DNA of 35,112 bases from JBKGYG01 sp046546235 (GCA_046546235.1 JBKGYG010000010.1:1-35112), one strand, 5' to 3'; counted from the stretch's first letter, positions 1 to 9,222 are shown. Notes: generated by a model from the sequence alone, not told the origin. Program-made: numbers and translations.

Positions 1-55
1 TATATATTCCTCTACTATGTATTTATAATAATTTGACTTTGTCTACAGTCTGTAA
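1..55. repeat. dispersed 55-bp repeat, copy 1 (cut by window edge)
   Basis: The reverse complement of these bases matches 20147-20201 at 54 of 55 positions, the only difference being one T/A. The inner edge (sequence GTCTACAGTCTG, 41-52) corresponds to the terminal inverted repeat of the MITE-like element at 20150-20421. The outer side runs off the window, so I cannot tell whether a whole element is present. It abuts the terminator hairpin that starts at 53. Confidence 0.85.
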
Positions 56-84
56 TAAGCCTTTTTATAGGGCTTATTATTTTA
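53..84 (+). terminator. intrinsic terminator of the gene upstream of rnc
   Basis: AATAAGCC (54-61) pairs perfectly with GGCTTATT (71-78), and T53-A79 adds one more pair. The loop is nine bases and an ATTATTTT tail follows. It probably ends the transcript of whatever gene lies left of the window, often acpP in this order. Confidence 0.7.
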
Positions 85-99
85 ATCGTTTTTATATAG

Positions 100-128
100 T
101 TGACTAAGAGTTGCTTCTATTATAGAAT
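100..128 (+). promoter_or_regulatory. sigma-A-type promoter for rnc
   Basis: A -35 box TTGACT (100-105) is followed after 17 bases by TAGAAT (123-128). It sits between the upstream terminator and rnc, about 35 bases before the start codon. The -10 is imperfect. Confidence 0.5.
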
Positions 129-162
129 TAATTAGACTAAGTAGTTTGGAAGGAGTAATAAA

Positions 163-858
163 ATGAGTTTGAAATATAAATTTAAAGATTTTGAAAAAAC
201 AATATTATATTCTTTTGGAGATAAGAGTTTGTTAAAGCATTCTTTGACACATAGTTCGTATGCTAATGAGAAAAAGAAATCTAAATTGTGTAATAATGAA
301 AGACTTGAATTTTTAGGAGATGCGGTGTTAGAGTTAATAACTAGTCATTATATATACACTAAATATTCTAATCTTCCAGAAGGTGAACTTACCAAACTAC
401 GAGCAAGTATTGTTTGTGAACCAACATTATCAAAATGTGCAAAAGATATTAATCTTGGTGATTATATATTGTTAGGCAAAGGAGAAGAAATAACAGGAGG
501 AAGGGAAAGAAGCTCTGTATTGTCAGATGCTTTAGAATCAGTTATAGGTGCTATTTATTTAGATGGTGGGATAAAAAATGCGGATAATTTTGTTAAGCGA
601 TTTATTTTAAAAGATATTGAGAATAAACAACTTTTTTATGATAGTAAAACAAGCCTTCAAGAGGTGATACAGCAAAGAAGTAAAACACCATTGGAATATG
701 TTCTGATAGAAGAAACAGGTCCAGATCATAACAAAGTTTTTATAGTAGAGGTTCGATTTGAAGGGAAAGTATTAGGTAGTGGGAAAGGTAAAAGCAAAAA
801 AAATGCAGAGCAAGAAGCTGCTTATAACGCTTTAAAAAAGTTAAAAAACATAGAATAA
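163..858 (+). CDS. rnc: ribonuclease III
   Basis: Endonuclease that cuts double-stranded RNA in rRNA precursors and structured mRNAs, in the cytoplasm. The N-terminal catalytic domain carries the family signature ERLEFLGDAVLEL at residues 46-58. The Mg-binding acidic residues are E46, D53, D122 and E125. A double-stranded RNA binding domain fills about residues 158-229, with the basic GSGKGKSKKNAEQEAA stretch. At 231 residues it is the normal length. The ATG follows a GGAGT ribosome site. It lies directly upstream of smc, the usual Firmicute order, with its own promoter-like sequence. Confidence 0.97.
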   Translation: MSLKYKFKDFEKTILYSFGDKSLLKHSLTHSSYANEKKKSKLCNNERLEFLGDAVLELITSHYIYTKYSNLPEGELTKLRASIVCEPTLSKCAKDINLGDYILLGKGEEITGGRERSSVLSDALESVIGAIYLDGGIKNADNFVKRFILKDIENKQLFYDSKTSLQEVIQQRSKTPLEYVLIEETGPDHNKVFIVEVRFEGKVLGSGKGKSKKNAEQEAAYNALKKLKNIE

Positions 859-931
859 TTTCTAATATATTTTACTTGTAACATACCTTGACAAACATAT
901 TGGGTATAGTTCATAAAAAGCAGGTGTATTT

Positions 932-3900
932 ATGTATTTAAAAAATATTGAATTAATAGGCTTTAAATCTTTTGCTCATAAAATACAATTTAAATTTGAT
1001 AAAGGGATTACTGGAATAGTGGGACCAAATGGCAGTGGCAAAAGTAATATTGCTGATGCTGTTAGATGGGTTTTAGGTGAGCAGAGTGCTAAGCAATTAA
1101 GAGGAACAAAAATGGAAGATGTAATTTTTGCTGGTACGGAGAATCGTAGACCGTTAGGATATTGTCAAGTTTCTATTACTATAGATAATACTGATAGAAG
1201 AATACCTATTGATTTTTCTGAAATAACTGTTTCTAGGCGAGTTTATCGTTCTGGTGAAAGTGAATATTCTTTAAATGGTAGTAATTGCAGATTAAAAGAT
1301 ATAAATGAGCTTTTTTTTGATACTGGTATTGGTAAAGAAGGTTATTCAATTATTGGACAAGGTCAGATTGATAAGATATTAAGTAGCAAACCAGAGGACA
1401 GAAGAGATTTATTTGATGAAGCTGTAGGGATAGTTAAATTTAAAAAAAGAAAAGAAATAGCAGAAAAAAAACTATTAAAAGAAAAAGAAAATTTATATCG
1501 TGTTAATGATATACTTTTAGAAATAGAAAAACAAATAGAACCACTCAAGAATCAAGCTGAAATAGCTAAAGAGTACTTGAATCTTAAAGAAAAGTTAAAA
1601 GAGCTAGATGTTAATGTTTTTTTATTAGAGATTAAACGTATAAAAGAAGAAAAAACAAAATTAGAAGAACGAGAAAATATAGTTAATAATAATTTTAAAT
1701 TAACAGAAGAAGATTTAACTACAACAAAAGAAGAGCATAATGATGCTGAGTTAGAATTAAAGCAAATAAATGAAAAAATTGATAAGATTAAAGACTCGAT
1801 TAGTGAAATACAATTATTGAAAGAAAAAATTGAGAACAACATTAATATTACTAATGAACAAATAACTTCAATAAAAAATTCCAATTCACATATAATAAGT
1901 CGTATAAATTCAATTAAAGAGAAACTAGAAGATAATAAAGATGATCAAGAGCAGTTAAAAAGCAAAAAAGACTACATAGATAAAGATATTAGTGAACAAA
2001 ATAATGAGTTGACATTAATAGAAATTGAATTAGAAAAAAGTTCTAGTAAAATTGAACATCAATTAGTGGTTGTTGAAAAATTAAAAGGGAATATAATTGA
2101 AGGATTAAATAATATATCTTCCATTAACAATAAAATTCACCGTTATGAAGCTATGAAAGAACACAATGATATTAGAAAATCAGAGCTTTATAAAAAATAC
2201 ATTAAATTAAAACAAGATAAAGAAGAAAAAATCAAATCTAAAGATGAATTTTTAGTACAATATAGAAAGTTAGTAGATGAAATTAACCAAGTTTCTAGAG
2301 AAAAAGATAAACTAGAAAAAGAATTATCAGATATTCAAAAAAATAAAAAGGATAATTTATACCATTTTCAACAAAAACAACAAGAACATCATCAGTTAAA
2401 ATCAAGATATGATGCATTAAAAAGTATAACGGAACAATATGAAGGATATAATTTCAGTATTCGTAAAATTATGGAGCTAAAACAAACTAGTCCAAGATAT
2501 AATCAAGGGGTAGTGGGTGTAGTTGCCGATATTATAAAAGTGGAAAGAAAATTTGAGAGAGCTATTGAAATAGCTCTAGGTGCCACTATACAGAATATTA
2601 TTACTAAAGATGAAGTAATAGCTAAAGAAATTGTAGGATATTTAAAAACAAACAAATATGGAAGAGCAACCTTTTTACCTTTAACTAGTGTTAAAAGTAA
2701 AGGTACAAATGCTCATCACAGAGCTATCAAAGAATTAGGAGTTATAAATATAGCAAGTTCATTAATTGAGTGTGAAAATCAATATAAATCTTTGATAGAA
2801 TTTTTATTAGGTCGTGTTATAGTAGTAGACAATATTAACAATGCTATTTCTATTGCAAAGAAATATAATCAAACATTGCGCCTTGTTACACTTAATGGTG
2901 AAATAATAAATCCAGGTGGTTCTATAACTGGAGGAAGTTATAAAGATGAGAGACATTTATTAGGTAGAAAAAGAGAAATAGAAGATCTAGAGCATAAATT
3001 AAAAAGCTTAAGGGAAGAAATTAATGATTATAGCAAGAGGAAAGAAAAATACGAAAGACTAGAAAATAATTACTTAGATGAGTATGAAGATATTAAAAAG
3101 AATATACACGAATGTGTTATTCAGCAAAATACTTCTCAAATGAAAATAGAACAAATGGAGCAAAAACTTAAAGATTTAAAAGAAACTGAAGAAGATATAA
3201 ATCAAGAAATAGAAGAATTAGACAAACAGAATGCAGAAGTAGTTAACAATATAGAACAACTACAAAAAGAATTAGAACAAATTAAAATTAAAAACAAAGA
3301 ATTTGAAGATGAAATTGAAGAGTTAAATAGTGGAATGAGTGATGATAAAAAGGAATATAATCAAAAAAAAGAAGAAGTTACAAATTACAAGATTAAAAAA
3401 TCATCATTAGAACAAGAAGCTTCCTTTATTGAAGAAAGTTTAAATAGACTAACAAAGGAAAAAAACAACTTAATTGAAGAGATGACAACATTAACTAAAT
3501 CTTTAGAAGACAACAAACAAGAAATCGACAAAAAGCATGAGCATATCAATGCAATAAAAGAACAAATATATAAGCACAAAGAAGATGCAAATAATAAAGA
3601 ACAAGAATTAAAGACTTTTATGAATCTAAGAGAAGAAAAAAATAATGCTTTAAAAGAGTATTTTGAAGAAAGAGAAGCAATTACAGAACGAATAAATTTG
3701 CTAGATAAGGAACTTTTTAGATTAAATAGTAGAAAAGAAAAGTTTGATGAACAAAATGATCAGTTGCTAAAATATATGTGGGATGAATATAATATTACTT
3801 ATATTCAAGCATTGGAATATAAAAAAGAAGTAAGTGCGAGTTTGTCATCTATGAAAAAAGATATTGGAATTGTGAGAAATAATATCCGTTCACTAGGAGA

Positions 3901-4504
3901 TGTTAATGTAAACTCAATTGAAGATTATAAAAATACAGTAAATAGATATGAATTTCTTCAAACACAAAGAGAAGATTTGCTAAAAGCAGAAGAAAAACTA
4001 ATGGATATAATAGCTGAATTAGATGAAGCTATGAGGAATCAATTTAATAAAGGATTTAAAGAAATAAATAAAGAGTTTAATATTGTTTTTAAAGAACTAT
4101 TTGGTGGAGGAAAAGGTATATTAGAGTTGACTAATGATGAAGATATATTAGAATCTGGCATTAAAATAGTTGCTCAACCACCTGGGAAAAAATTACAGAA
4201 CATGATGCTTTTATCTGGTGGAGAGAGGGCATTTACAGCAATAGCTTTATTGTTTGCTATACAGAGTCTAAAACCTTCTCCGTTTTGTGTATTAGATGAG
4301 ATAGAAGCTGCTTTAGATGATGCTAATGTTAATAGATTTGCAAAATACTTACATAAACTATCAAAAGAAACACAGTTTATTATTATTACCCATAGAAAAG
4401 GAACTATGGAATATTCAGATGCTTTATATGGTATAACTATGCAAGAAAAGGGAGTATCTACACTAGTATCTGTTAAACTAATAGAAAATGAAATTGGTAA
4501 ATAG
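932..4504 (+). CDS. smc: chromosome segregation ATPase SMC
   Basis: Core ATPase of the SMC-ScpAB condensin, which loads on the chromosome and helps separate sister origins. At 1190 residues it is full length. Walker A is GPNGSGKS at residues 31-38. Long charged coiled coils run from about 165 to 500 and 670 to 1000. They flank a globular hinge near 510-660 that includes GVVGVVADII. The C-terminal ATPase half has the signature LLSGGERAF and Walker B FCVLDEIEAALDD. It lies 73 bases after rnc. A TTGACA at 888-893 precedes it, but I see no convincing -10 at correct spacing. ftsY follows after 20 bases. Confidence 0.98.
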   Translation: MYLKNIELIGFKSFAHKIQFKFDKGITGIVGPNGSGKSNIADAVRWVLGEQSAKQLRGTKMEDVIFAGTENRRPLGYCQVSITIDNTDRRIPIDFSEITVSRRVYRSGESEYSLNGSNCRLKDINELFFDTGIGKEGYSIIGQGQIDKILSSKPEDRRDLFDEAVGIVKFKKRKEIAEKKLLKEKENLYRVNDILLEIEKQIEPLKNQAEIAKEYLNLKEKLKELDVNVFLLEIKRIKEEKTKLEERENIVNNNFKLTEEDLTTTKEEHNDAELELKQINEKIDKIKDSISEIQLLKEKIENNINITNEQITSIKNSNSHIISRINSIKEKLEDNKDDQEQLKSKKDYIDKDISEQNNELTLIEIELEKSSSKIEHQLVVVEKLKGNIIEGLNNISSINNKIHRYEAMKEHNDIRKSELYKKYIKLKQDKEEKIKSKDEFLVQYRKLVDEINQVSREKDKLEKELSDIQKNKKDNLYHFQQKQQEHHQLKSRYDALKSITEQYEGYNFSIRKIMELKQTSPRYNQGVVGVVADIIKVERKFERAIEIALGATIQNIITKDEVIAKEIVGYLKTNKYGRATFLPLTSVKSKGTNAHHRAIKELGVINIASSLIECENQYKSLIEFLLGRVIVVDNINNAISIAKKYNQTLRLVTLNGEIINPGGSITGGSYKDERHLLGRKREIEDLEHKLKSLREEINDYSKRKEKYERLENNYLDEYEDIKKNIHECVIQQNTSQMKIEQMEQKLKDLKETEEDINQEIEELDKQNAEVVNNIEQLQKELEQIKIKNKEFEDEIEELNSGMSDDKKEYNQKKEEVTNYKIKKSSLEQEASFIEESLNRLTKEKNNLIEEMTTLTKSLEDNKQEIDKKHEHINAIKEQIYKHKEDANNKEQELKTFMNLREEKNNALKEYFEEREAITERINLLDKELFRLNSRKEKFDEQNDQLLKYMWDEYNITYIQALEYKKEVSASLSSMKKDIGIVRNNIRSLGDVNVNSIEDYKNTVNRYEFLQTQREDLLKAEEKLMDIIAELDEAMRNQFNKGFKEINKEFNIVFKELFGGGKGILELTNDEDILESGIKIVAQPPGKKLQNMMLLSGGERAFTAIALLFAIQSLKPSPFCVLDEIEAALDDANVNRFAKYLHKLSKETQFIIITHRKGTMEYSDALYGITMQEKGVSTLVSVKLIENEIGK

Positions 4505-4524
4505 AAGTGAAAGGAGTACAAAAG

Positions 4525-5460
4525 ATGAGTAAAGATAAAAAAGGTTTTTTTGGTAGATTGGTTTCTGGTCTTTCAAAAACAAGAAATAATATTGTTAATA
4601 GTGTTGACAATATTATTAATTCATTTAATAAAATTGATGAAGAATTCTATGAAGAATTAGAAGAGACGCTTATAATGGCTGATTTAGGTGTTAATACAAC
4701 TTTAAGAATTATTGAAGATCTAAGGGATAAAGTAAAAGAAAATAAAGTTAAAGACCCTAAAGAGATTAAAGTATTATTAATGGAGGAAATAAAAGGCTTA
4801 CTTGAATTAGATGAGGAATTGTATGGATTTGAGAAAGAGAAATCAATATTATTAGTTATTGGCGTTAATGGTGTTGGAAAAACTACAACAATCGGTAAAC
4901 TAGCTCATCAATTTAAGCAAGGGCAAAAGAAGGTAATTTTAGCAGCGGCAGATACTTTTAGGGCAGCAGCAATTGATCAATTAAAAGAATGGGCAAATAG
5001 AGCAAATGTTGAATTAATTTCACAACAAGTAAATTCTGACCCTGGGGCAGTAGTATTTGATGCTATTTCAGCAGCAAAATCAAGAAAAGCAGATATCTTA
5101 ATTTGTGATACTGCTGGACGATTGCATAATAAAAAGAACTTAATGGAAGAACTTAAAAAGATAAATAAAATTATTCAAAGAGAATATCCAGATATTCACA
5201 AAGAAACTATTTTAGTATTAGATAGCACAACAGGACAAAATGCATTGCAACAAGCAAAGCAATTTAAAGAAATAGCCGATATATCAGGTATTGTATTAAC
5301 AAAGCTAGATGGTACAGCAAAAGGAGGTATTGCTATAGCCATTCAATCGGAACTACAAATTCCTGTTAAATATATTGGTGTAGGAGAAGGAATAGATGAT
5401 TTGCAAAAATTTAATGCAACAGATTTTGTAGATGCGCTTTTTGAAGTTGAAAATGAGTAG
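4525..5460 (+). CDS. ftsY: signal recognition particle receptor FtsY
   Basis: Membrane-associated SRP GTPase that docks ribosome-SRP complexes at the translocon. The N domain (about residues 1-95) leads into a GTPase domain with GVNGVGKTTT, DTFRAAA, DTAGRL and TKLDGTAKGG, the last being the SRP-family G4 region. The long acidic A domain of Gram-negative FtsY is absent, as is normal in Gram-positives. The frame is open from a GTG at 4507. I prefer ATG 4525 because AAGGAG at 4511-4516 sits eight bases upstream of it, giving 311 residues. It is co-oriented with smc and probably co-transcribed; ylxM and ffh follow. Confidence 0.97.
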   Translation: MSKDKKGFFGRLVSGLSKTRNNIVNSVDNIINSFNKIDEEFYEELEETLIMADLGVNTTLRIIEDLRDKVKENKVKDPKEIKVLLMEEIKGLLELDEELYGFEKEKSILLVIGVNGVGKTTTIGKLAHQFKQGQKKVILAAADTFRAAAIDQLKEWANRANVELISQQVNSDPGAVVFDAISAAKSRKADILICDTAGRLHNKKNLMEELKKINKIIQREYPDIHKETILVLDSTTGQNALQQAKQFKEIADISGIVLTKLDGTAKGGIAIAIQSELQIPVKYIGVGEGIDDLQKFNATDFVDALFEVENE

Positions 5461-5478
5461 TATAAATTAAAAAAACAC

Positions 5479-5507
5479 TTGACAAAGCTATTTTGTTACT
5501 ATAAAAT
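5479..5507 (+). promoter_or_regulatory. sigma-A-type promoter for ylxM-ffh
   Basis: TTGACA (5479-5484) and TAAAAT (5502-5507) are 17 bases apart, in the short gap after ftsY. The expected transcript start, about 5513-5515, falls inside the hairpin at 5512-5535. Confidence 0.7.
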
Positions 5508-5511
5508 ACGA

Positions 5512-5535
5512 CTGTAAAGTATTTTTGCTTTACAG
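5512..5535 (+). promoter_or_regulatory. hairpin at the 5' end of the ylxM-ffh leader
   Basis: CTGTAAAG (5512-5519) and CTTTACAG (5528-5535) form a perfect 8-bp stem with an 8-base loop. The right arm ends next to, and partly overlaps, the AGGTAGG ribosome site (5534-5540) of ylxM. It could be a 5' stabilising hairpin, a translational control element or a DNA operator. Confidence 0.5.
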
Positions 5536-5548
5536 GTAGGTGTTAAAT

Positions 5549-5917
5549 ATGGAAAAAATAGTTAAACAAACTCTTTTATTTGATTTTTATGGAGAATTAT
5601 TAACGGAACATCAGAAGAAAATATATGAATTTTATTATTTGCATGATTTATCTTTAGGAGAAATTTCAGAGCAAGAAGGTATCAGTAGACAAGGTGTTTA
5701 TGATGCTATTAAAAGATGTGATAAATTACTTGAACATTATGAGAGTAAGTTGAGACTTCTAGATAAATTTTCTAAGAACAAAAAACGAATTGTTAGAATA
5801 CAGGAGATAACAGATACAATACTTAAAAACAATAATGAATATACTAAAGAAGAAATAATTAAAAGGCTTAAAGAGATTAACTTAATATCAAATAATGTTA
5901 TAGATGATTTGCTATAA
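5549..5917 (+). CDS. ylxM: YlxM family DNA-binding/SRP-accessory protein
   Basis: A small helix-turn-helix protein (122 residues) of the YlxM/UPF0122 family. It resembles a sigma-70 region 4 fold and is regularly encoded just before ffh. The central segment LSLGEISEQEGISRQGVYDA (about residues 32-51) is the predicted HTH. In related Gram-positives YlxM has been linked to SRP function; here that is inferred from family and position. An in-frame GTG at 5540 is possible. ATG 5549 is better because AGGTAGG (5534-5540) lies eight bases upstream. The gene has its own promoter and is followed by ffh after 57 bases. Confidence 0.9.
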   Translation: MEKIVKQTLLFDFYGELLTEHQKKIYEFYYLHDLSLGEISEQEGISRQGVYDAIKRCDKLLEHYESKLRLLDKFSKNKKRIVRIQEITDTILKNNNEYTKEEIIKRLKEINLISNNVIDDLL

Positions 5918-5974
5918 TAATGTAATGCATTCATAGTGAAATTCCCATTATTGGGATTTAGGAGGTTTTAAGGG

Positions 5975-7312
5975 ATGGCTTTTGAAAGTTTATCCGATAA
6001 ATTACAGAATATATTCAAAGGATTAAAAAGAAAAGGTAAATTAACTGAACAAGATGTAAAAACAGCATTAAGAGAAGTGAAACTAGCTTTACTTGAAGCA
6101 GATGTTAACTTTAAAGTTGTAAAAACATTTATTAAAAATGTCAGAGAACGCGCAACAGGACAAGAAGTCCTAGAATCTCTTACACCTGGACAACAGGTTA
6201 TTAAAATAGTAAATGAAGAATTAATTAGTTTGATGGGTGATACTGATAATGAATTAAAATTTAATTCAGATGGTATTACTGTATTTATGATGGTTGGTCT
6301 TCAAGGTGCAGGTAAGACAACAACATCTGCTAAAATAGGCGGGAATTTGAAGAAAAAAGGCAAAAAACCTTTATTAGTTGCTTGTGATATATATAGACCA
6401 GCTGCTATAAAACAGTTACAAGTTGTAGGTGAACAACTAGACATTCCTGTATTTTCTATGGGAAGCAATCATAAACCAGTTAATATTGCCAAGGCATCAT
6501 TAGAATATGCGGATAAGAATAATAATGATGTAGTTATTATAGATACAGCAGGTCGACTTCATATAGATGAAACAATGATGAATGAATTGATTGAGATAAA
6601 AGAAACAGTTGTTCCAAAAGAAGTTTTACTTGTTGTTGATGCAATGACAGGGCAAGATGCTGTTACAGTAGCAGAGAACTTTAACGAAAAAATTGGAATA
6701 GATGGAGTTGTGCTTACTAAGCTTGATGGAGATACTAGGGGTGGTGCTGCACTTTCTGTTAGAGCAGTAACTGAAAGACCTATTAAATTTGTAGGTATGG
6801 GTGAAAAACTAACTGATTTAGAACCATTTCATCCAGACCGAATGGCTTCACGTATCTTAGGTATGGGGGATGTATTAACACTCATTGAAAAAGCACAAGA
6901 AAATATTGATGAAGAAAAAGCACTAGAAATGGAACGTAAATTTAGGAAAGCTGAATTTACTTTTGAAGATTTTTTAGAGCAAATGCAACAAGTTAAAAAA
7001 ATGGGCAATCTAAGTTCAATAGTTAATATGATTCCTGGTTTGAATCAACAATTAAAAGATGTTGAACTTGATGATAATGAAATTACAAAAGTTGAATCAA
7101 TTATATATTCAATGACAAAAGAAGAGCGAAGCAACCCTTCGATTCTTAATCCATCTAGAAAAAAAAGAATTGCTCTTGGTTCAGGTAGTTCTATACATGA
7201 TGTTAATAGATTAATAAAACAATTTGAACAATCAAAAAAGATGATGAAGCAAATGTCAGGAATGATGAAAGGCAAAGGTAAAAAAGGAATGTTTAAATTT
7301 CCTTTTCTATAA
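5975..7312 (+). CDS. ffh: signal recognition particle GTPase Ffh
   Basis: The protein subunit of SRP. It binds signal sequences as they leave the ribosome and pairs with FtsY. In order: N domain (about 1-90); G domain with GLQGAGKTTT, DIYRPAA, DTAGRL and TKLDGDTRGG; and a methionine-rich M domain from about residue 300. The C-terminal tail is basic and Met-rich (MKQMSGMMKGKGKKG), fitting 4.5S RNA and signal-peptide binding. At 445 residues it is full length. The ATG is nine bases after an AGGAGG site. It is most likely co-transcribed with ylxM. Confidence 0.98.
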   Translation: MAFESLSDKLQNIFKGLKRKGKLTEQDVKTALREVKLALLEADVNFKVVKTFIKNVRERATGQEVLESLTPGQQVIKIVNEELISLMGDTDNELKFNSDGITVFMMVGLQGAGKTTTSAKIGGNLKKKGKKPLLVACDIYRPAAIKQLQVVGEQLDIPVFSMGSNHKPVNIAKASLEYADKNNNDVVIIDTAGRLHIDETMMNELIEIKETVVPKEVLLVVDAMTGQDAVTVAENFNEKIGIDGVVLTKLDGDTRGGAALSVRAVTERPIKFVGMGEKLTDLEPFHPDRMASRILGMGDVLTLIEKAQENIDEEKALEMERKFRKAEFTFEDFLEQMQQVKKMGNLSSIVNMIPGLNQQLKDVELDDNEITKVESIIYSMTKEERSNPSILNPSRKKRIALGSGSSIHDVNRLIKQFEQSKKMMKQMSGMMKGKGKKGMFKFPFL

Positions 7313-7341
7313 ATAATAATTATTTAACAGGAAATGAAAAT

Positions 7342-7370
7342 TTGTCCTGAAGAAAAACTAATGATAAAAT
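7342..7370 (+). promoter_or_regulatory. possible promoter for rpsP
   Basis: TTGTCC (7342-7347), a 17-base spacer, then TAAAAT (7365-7370) lie in the 88-base gap between ffh and rpsP. The -35 is weak. The predicted transcript would start about 25 bases before the ATG. Confidence 0.4.
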
Positions 7371-7400
7371 AGCACTAGAATTTAAGGAGGTGAATATACA

Positions 7401-7646
7401 ATGGCAGTAAAGATTAGATTAAGAAGAATGGGTGCAAAAAAAGCTCCTTTTTATAGAATAGTTGTTGCTGATTCTAGATCACCAAGAGATGGCAGATTTA
7501 TAGAGGAAATAGGCTTTTATGATCCTACAAAAGAACCTACAGTTTTAAAGGTAAATGAAGAAGTTGCTAAAAAATGGCTTAGCAATGGTGCCCAACCGTC
7601 AGAAACTGTTAAAAAGTTATTAAAAGTATCAGGTGTTATAGAGTAG
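7401..7646 (+). CDS. rpsP: 30S ribosomal protein S16
   Basis: Ribosomal protein of the 30S body needed for subunit assembly. The 81 residues match the family throughout: a basic N-terminus (VKIRLRRMGAKKAPFYRIVV), the DSRSPRDGRFIEEIGFYDP segment, and an ending near GVI as in short bacterial S16. The ATG follows a strong AAGGAGGTGA site. khpA starts 18 bases after the stop, and rimM, trmD and rplS follow in the usual ribosome-maturation order. Confidence 0.98.
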   Translation: MAVKIRLRRMGAKKAPFYRIVVADSRSPRDGRFIEEIGFYDPTKEPTVLKVNEEVAKKWLSNGAQPSETVKKLLKVSGVIE

Positions 7647-7664
7647 CAGTTGGAGGTGTTCATA

Positions 7665-7895
7665 TTGAAAGAACTTGTTGAAGTTATTGCAAAAGCGCTT
7701 GTAGATCAGCCAGAAGAAGTGACTGTTAATGAAGTAGAAGGAGAACGTTCTATTATCCTTGAATTAAAAGTAGCTCCTGAAGATATGGGCAAAGTAATTG
7801 GTAAGCAAGGTCGTATTGCCAAGGCCATACGAACTGTAGTAAAAGCAGCGGCAACAAAAGAAGATAAAAGAGTTGTAGTTGAAATATTACAGTAA
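7665..7895 (+). CDS. khpA: KH-domain RNA-binding protein KhpA
   Basis: A single-KH-domain RNA-binding protein (76 residues; formerly YlqC). In related Firmicutes it partners KhpB/Jag and affects cell elongation and RNA metabolism. The GxxG loop is visible as IGKQGR near residue 46, within GKVIGKQGRIAKAIR. The frame opens at 7650, but the start is better placed at TTG 7665. GGAGGTG (7652-7658) is six bases upstream of it, and the resulting LKELVEVIAKALV matches the usual N-terminus. Its stop codon overlaps a hairpin that probably ends or attenuates the rpsP-khpA transcript. Confidence 0.93.
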   Translation: MKELVEVIAKALVDQPEEVTVNEVEGERSIILELKVAPEDMGKVIGKQGRIAKAIRTVVKAAATKEDKRVVVEILQ

Positions 7896-7920
7896 AAGGT
7901 TAGGTTTTTCCTAACCTTTT
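7894..7920 (+). terminator. hairpin terminator after khpA
   Basis: AAAAGGTTAGG (7894-7904) and CCTAACCTTTT (7910-7920) form a perfect 11-bp stem with a five-T loop. The left arm overlaps the khpA stop codon. The U-rich part lies within the stem's right arm, so read-through into rimM is possible. Confidence 0.65.
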
Positions 7921-7966
7921 AACTATAATAAGAATTTATTTAGAAAATCGATTAGGTGATATTAAA

Positions 7967-8476
7967 ATGGAAGATTATTTTCAAGTTGGTATTTTGATAA
8001 ATACTCATGGAATTAAAGGAGAAGCAAAAATTTTGCCTACTACAGACGACCCTAAAAGGTTTGAATTATTGGATAAGGTATTTGTAGTTAAAGACTCTTT
8101 CAAAAAAGAATTAGTTATTTCTAATGTAAGGTACGATAAAAAATTTGTGCTTTTAAAATTTGAAGGGTATAATTCAATTAATGATATTGAACATTTAAAA
8201 CAAGCTAGTCTACAAATTAGAAGATCAGAGGCTCTTTCGTTAGAAGAAGATGAATATTATATTAGAGATTTAATAGGCCTTAAAGTTTATACTGATGAAA
8301 ATAAAGATCTAGGTGTAATAAAAGATGTTATTATTACTGGTAGTAATGATGTTTATGTGGTAGAAAATGATGATAATAAACAAATATTATTACCTGCTAT
8401 AAAAGAATGTGTTTTGAATGTTAATATTGATAAAGGATATATTAATGTACATCTTATGAAAGGTTTGATTGATTAG
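7967..8476 (+). CDS. rimM: ribosome maturation factor RimM
   Basis: Assists late maturation of the 30S head, binding S19. The 169 residues are the typical length. The N-terminal RimM domain starts FQVGILINTHGIKGEAKI (residues 5-22). A PRC-barrel domain follows from about residue 95, with EYYIRDLIGLKVY and a strand-rich end. It comes 71 bases after khpA with only a weak ribosome site (TAGGTGAT). Its TAG stop shares one base with the GTG of trmD, so the pair is translationally coupled. Confidence 0.96.
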   Translation: MEDYFQVGILINTHGIKGEAKILPTTDDPKRFELLDKVFVVKDSFKKELVISNVRYDKKFVLLKFEGYNSINDIEHLKQASLQIRRSEALSLEEDEYYIRDLIGLKVYTDENKDLGVIKDVIITGSNDVYVVENDDNKQILLPAIKECVLNVNIDKGYINVHLMKGLID

Positions 8477-9222
8477 TGATATATCATATACTAACATTGT
8501 TTCCAGAAATGATTAATCAGACATTAGGAACAAGCATCATTGGACGTGCTTTAAAAAATAATATTATAAAACTAAACACAATAAATATAAGAGATTTTGC
8601 TAATAATAAACATTATAAAGTTGATGATTATCCTTATGGTGGTGGGGCTGGTATGGTTATGCAGCCAGAACCAATTTATAATGCATATAAAAGTATTAAA
8701 AATAAAAGATCTGATAATACAAAAGCAAAAGTAATTTATCTAACTCCACAAGGAAAAGTTTTTAATCAAAAAATGGCTGAAGAATACTCGAAAGAATCTT
8801 CTTTAATATTTTTGTGTGGACATTATGAAGGCGTTGACGAAAGAGTGTTAGATGAAATTGTTACTGATTATATATCTATTGGGGATTATGTTCTAACAGG
8901 TGGAGAATTAGCTGTAATGGTAATGATTGATGCTATTTCAAGATTGATTCCTGGAGTATTAAGTAATGATATTTCTGCTGAATATGAATCTTTTCAAGAT
9001 GGTTTATTAGAATATCCTCATTATACAAGACCTGCAAAGTTTATGGATAAAGAAGTCCCTGAAATACTACTCTCTGGACATCATGCTAATATAGAAAAAT
9101 GGCGTAGAAATCAATCTTTAATAAGAACATATAAAAGACGTCCAGAATTAATAGAAAAAGCAATTTTGACAGAAGATGAAAAAAAACTCATTAAAGATAT
9201 TGCAAAAAACAAACATTTGTGA
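8476..9222 (+). CDS. trmD: tRNA (guanosine(37)-N1)-methyltransferase TrmD
   Basis: SAM-dependent enzyme that makes m1G37 next to the anticodon and so prevents +1 frameshifting. It is a SPOUT trefoil-knot protein. Diagnostic segments are YHILTLFPEM at the N-terminus, YPYGGGAGMVMQPEP, CGHYEGVDERV (cofactor knot), SIGDYVLTGGELA, and a C-terminal SGHHANIEKWRRNQS. Its 248 residues are normal. The GTG start overlaps the rimM stop by one base. The C-terminal lysine-rich tail (KDIAKNKHL) is ordinary. Confidence 0.98.
   Translation: MIYHILTLFPEMINQTLGTSIIGRALKNNIIKLNTINIRDFANNKHYKVDDYPYGGGAGMVMQPEPIYNAYKSIKNKRSDNTKAKVIYLTPQGKVFNQKMAEEYSKESSLIFLCGHYEGVDERVLDEIVTDYISIGDYVLTGGELAVMVMIDAISRLIPGVLSNDISAEYESFQDGLLEYPHYTRPAKFMDKEVPEILLSGHHANIEKWRRNQSLIRTYKRRPELIEKAILTEDEKKLIKDIAKNKHL

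Noticed and set aside
888..893. Perfect TTGACA before smc
   Set aside because: The 17-base position downstream reads TCATAA, and the better TATAGT (905-910) is only 11 bases away, so no good promoter can be defined.
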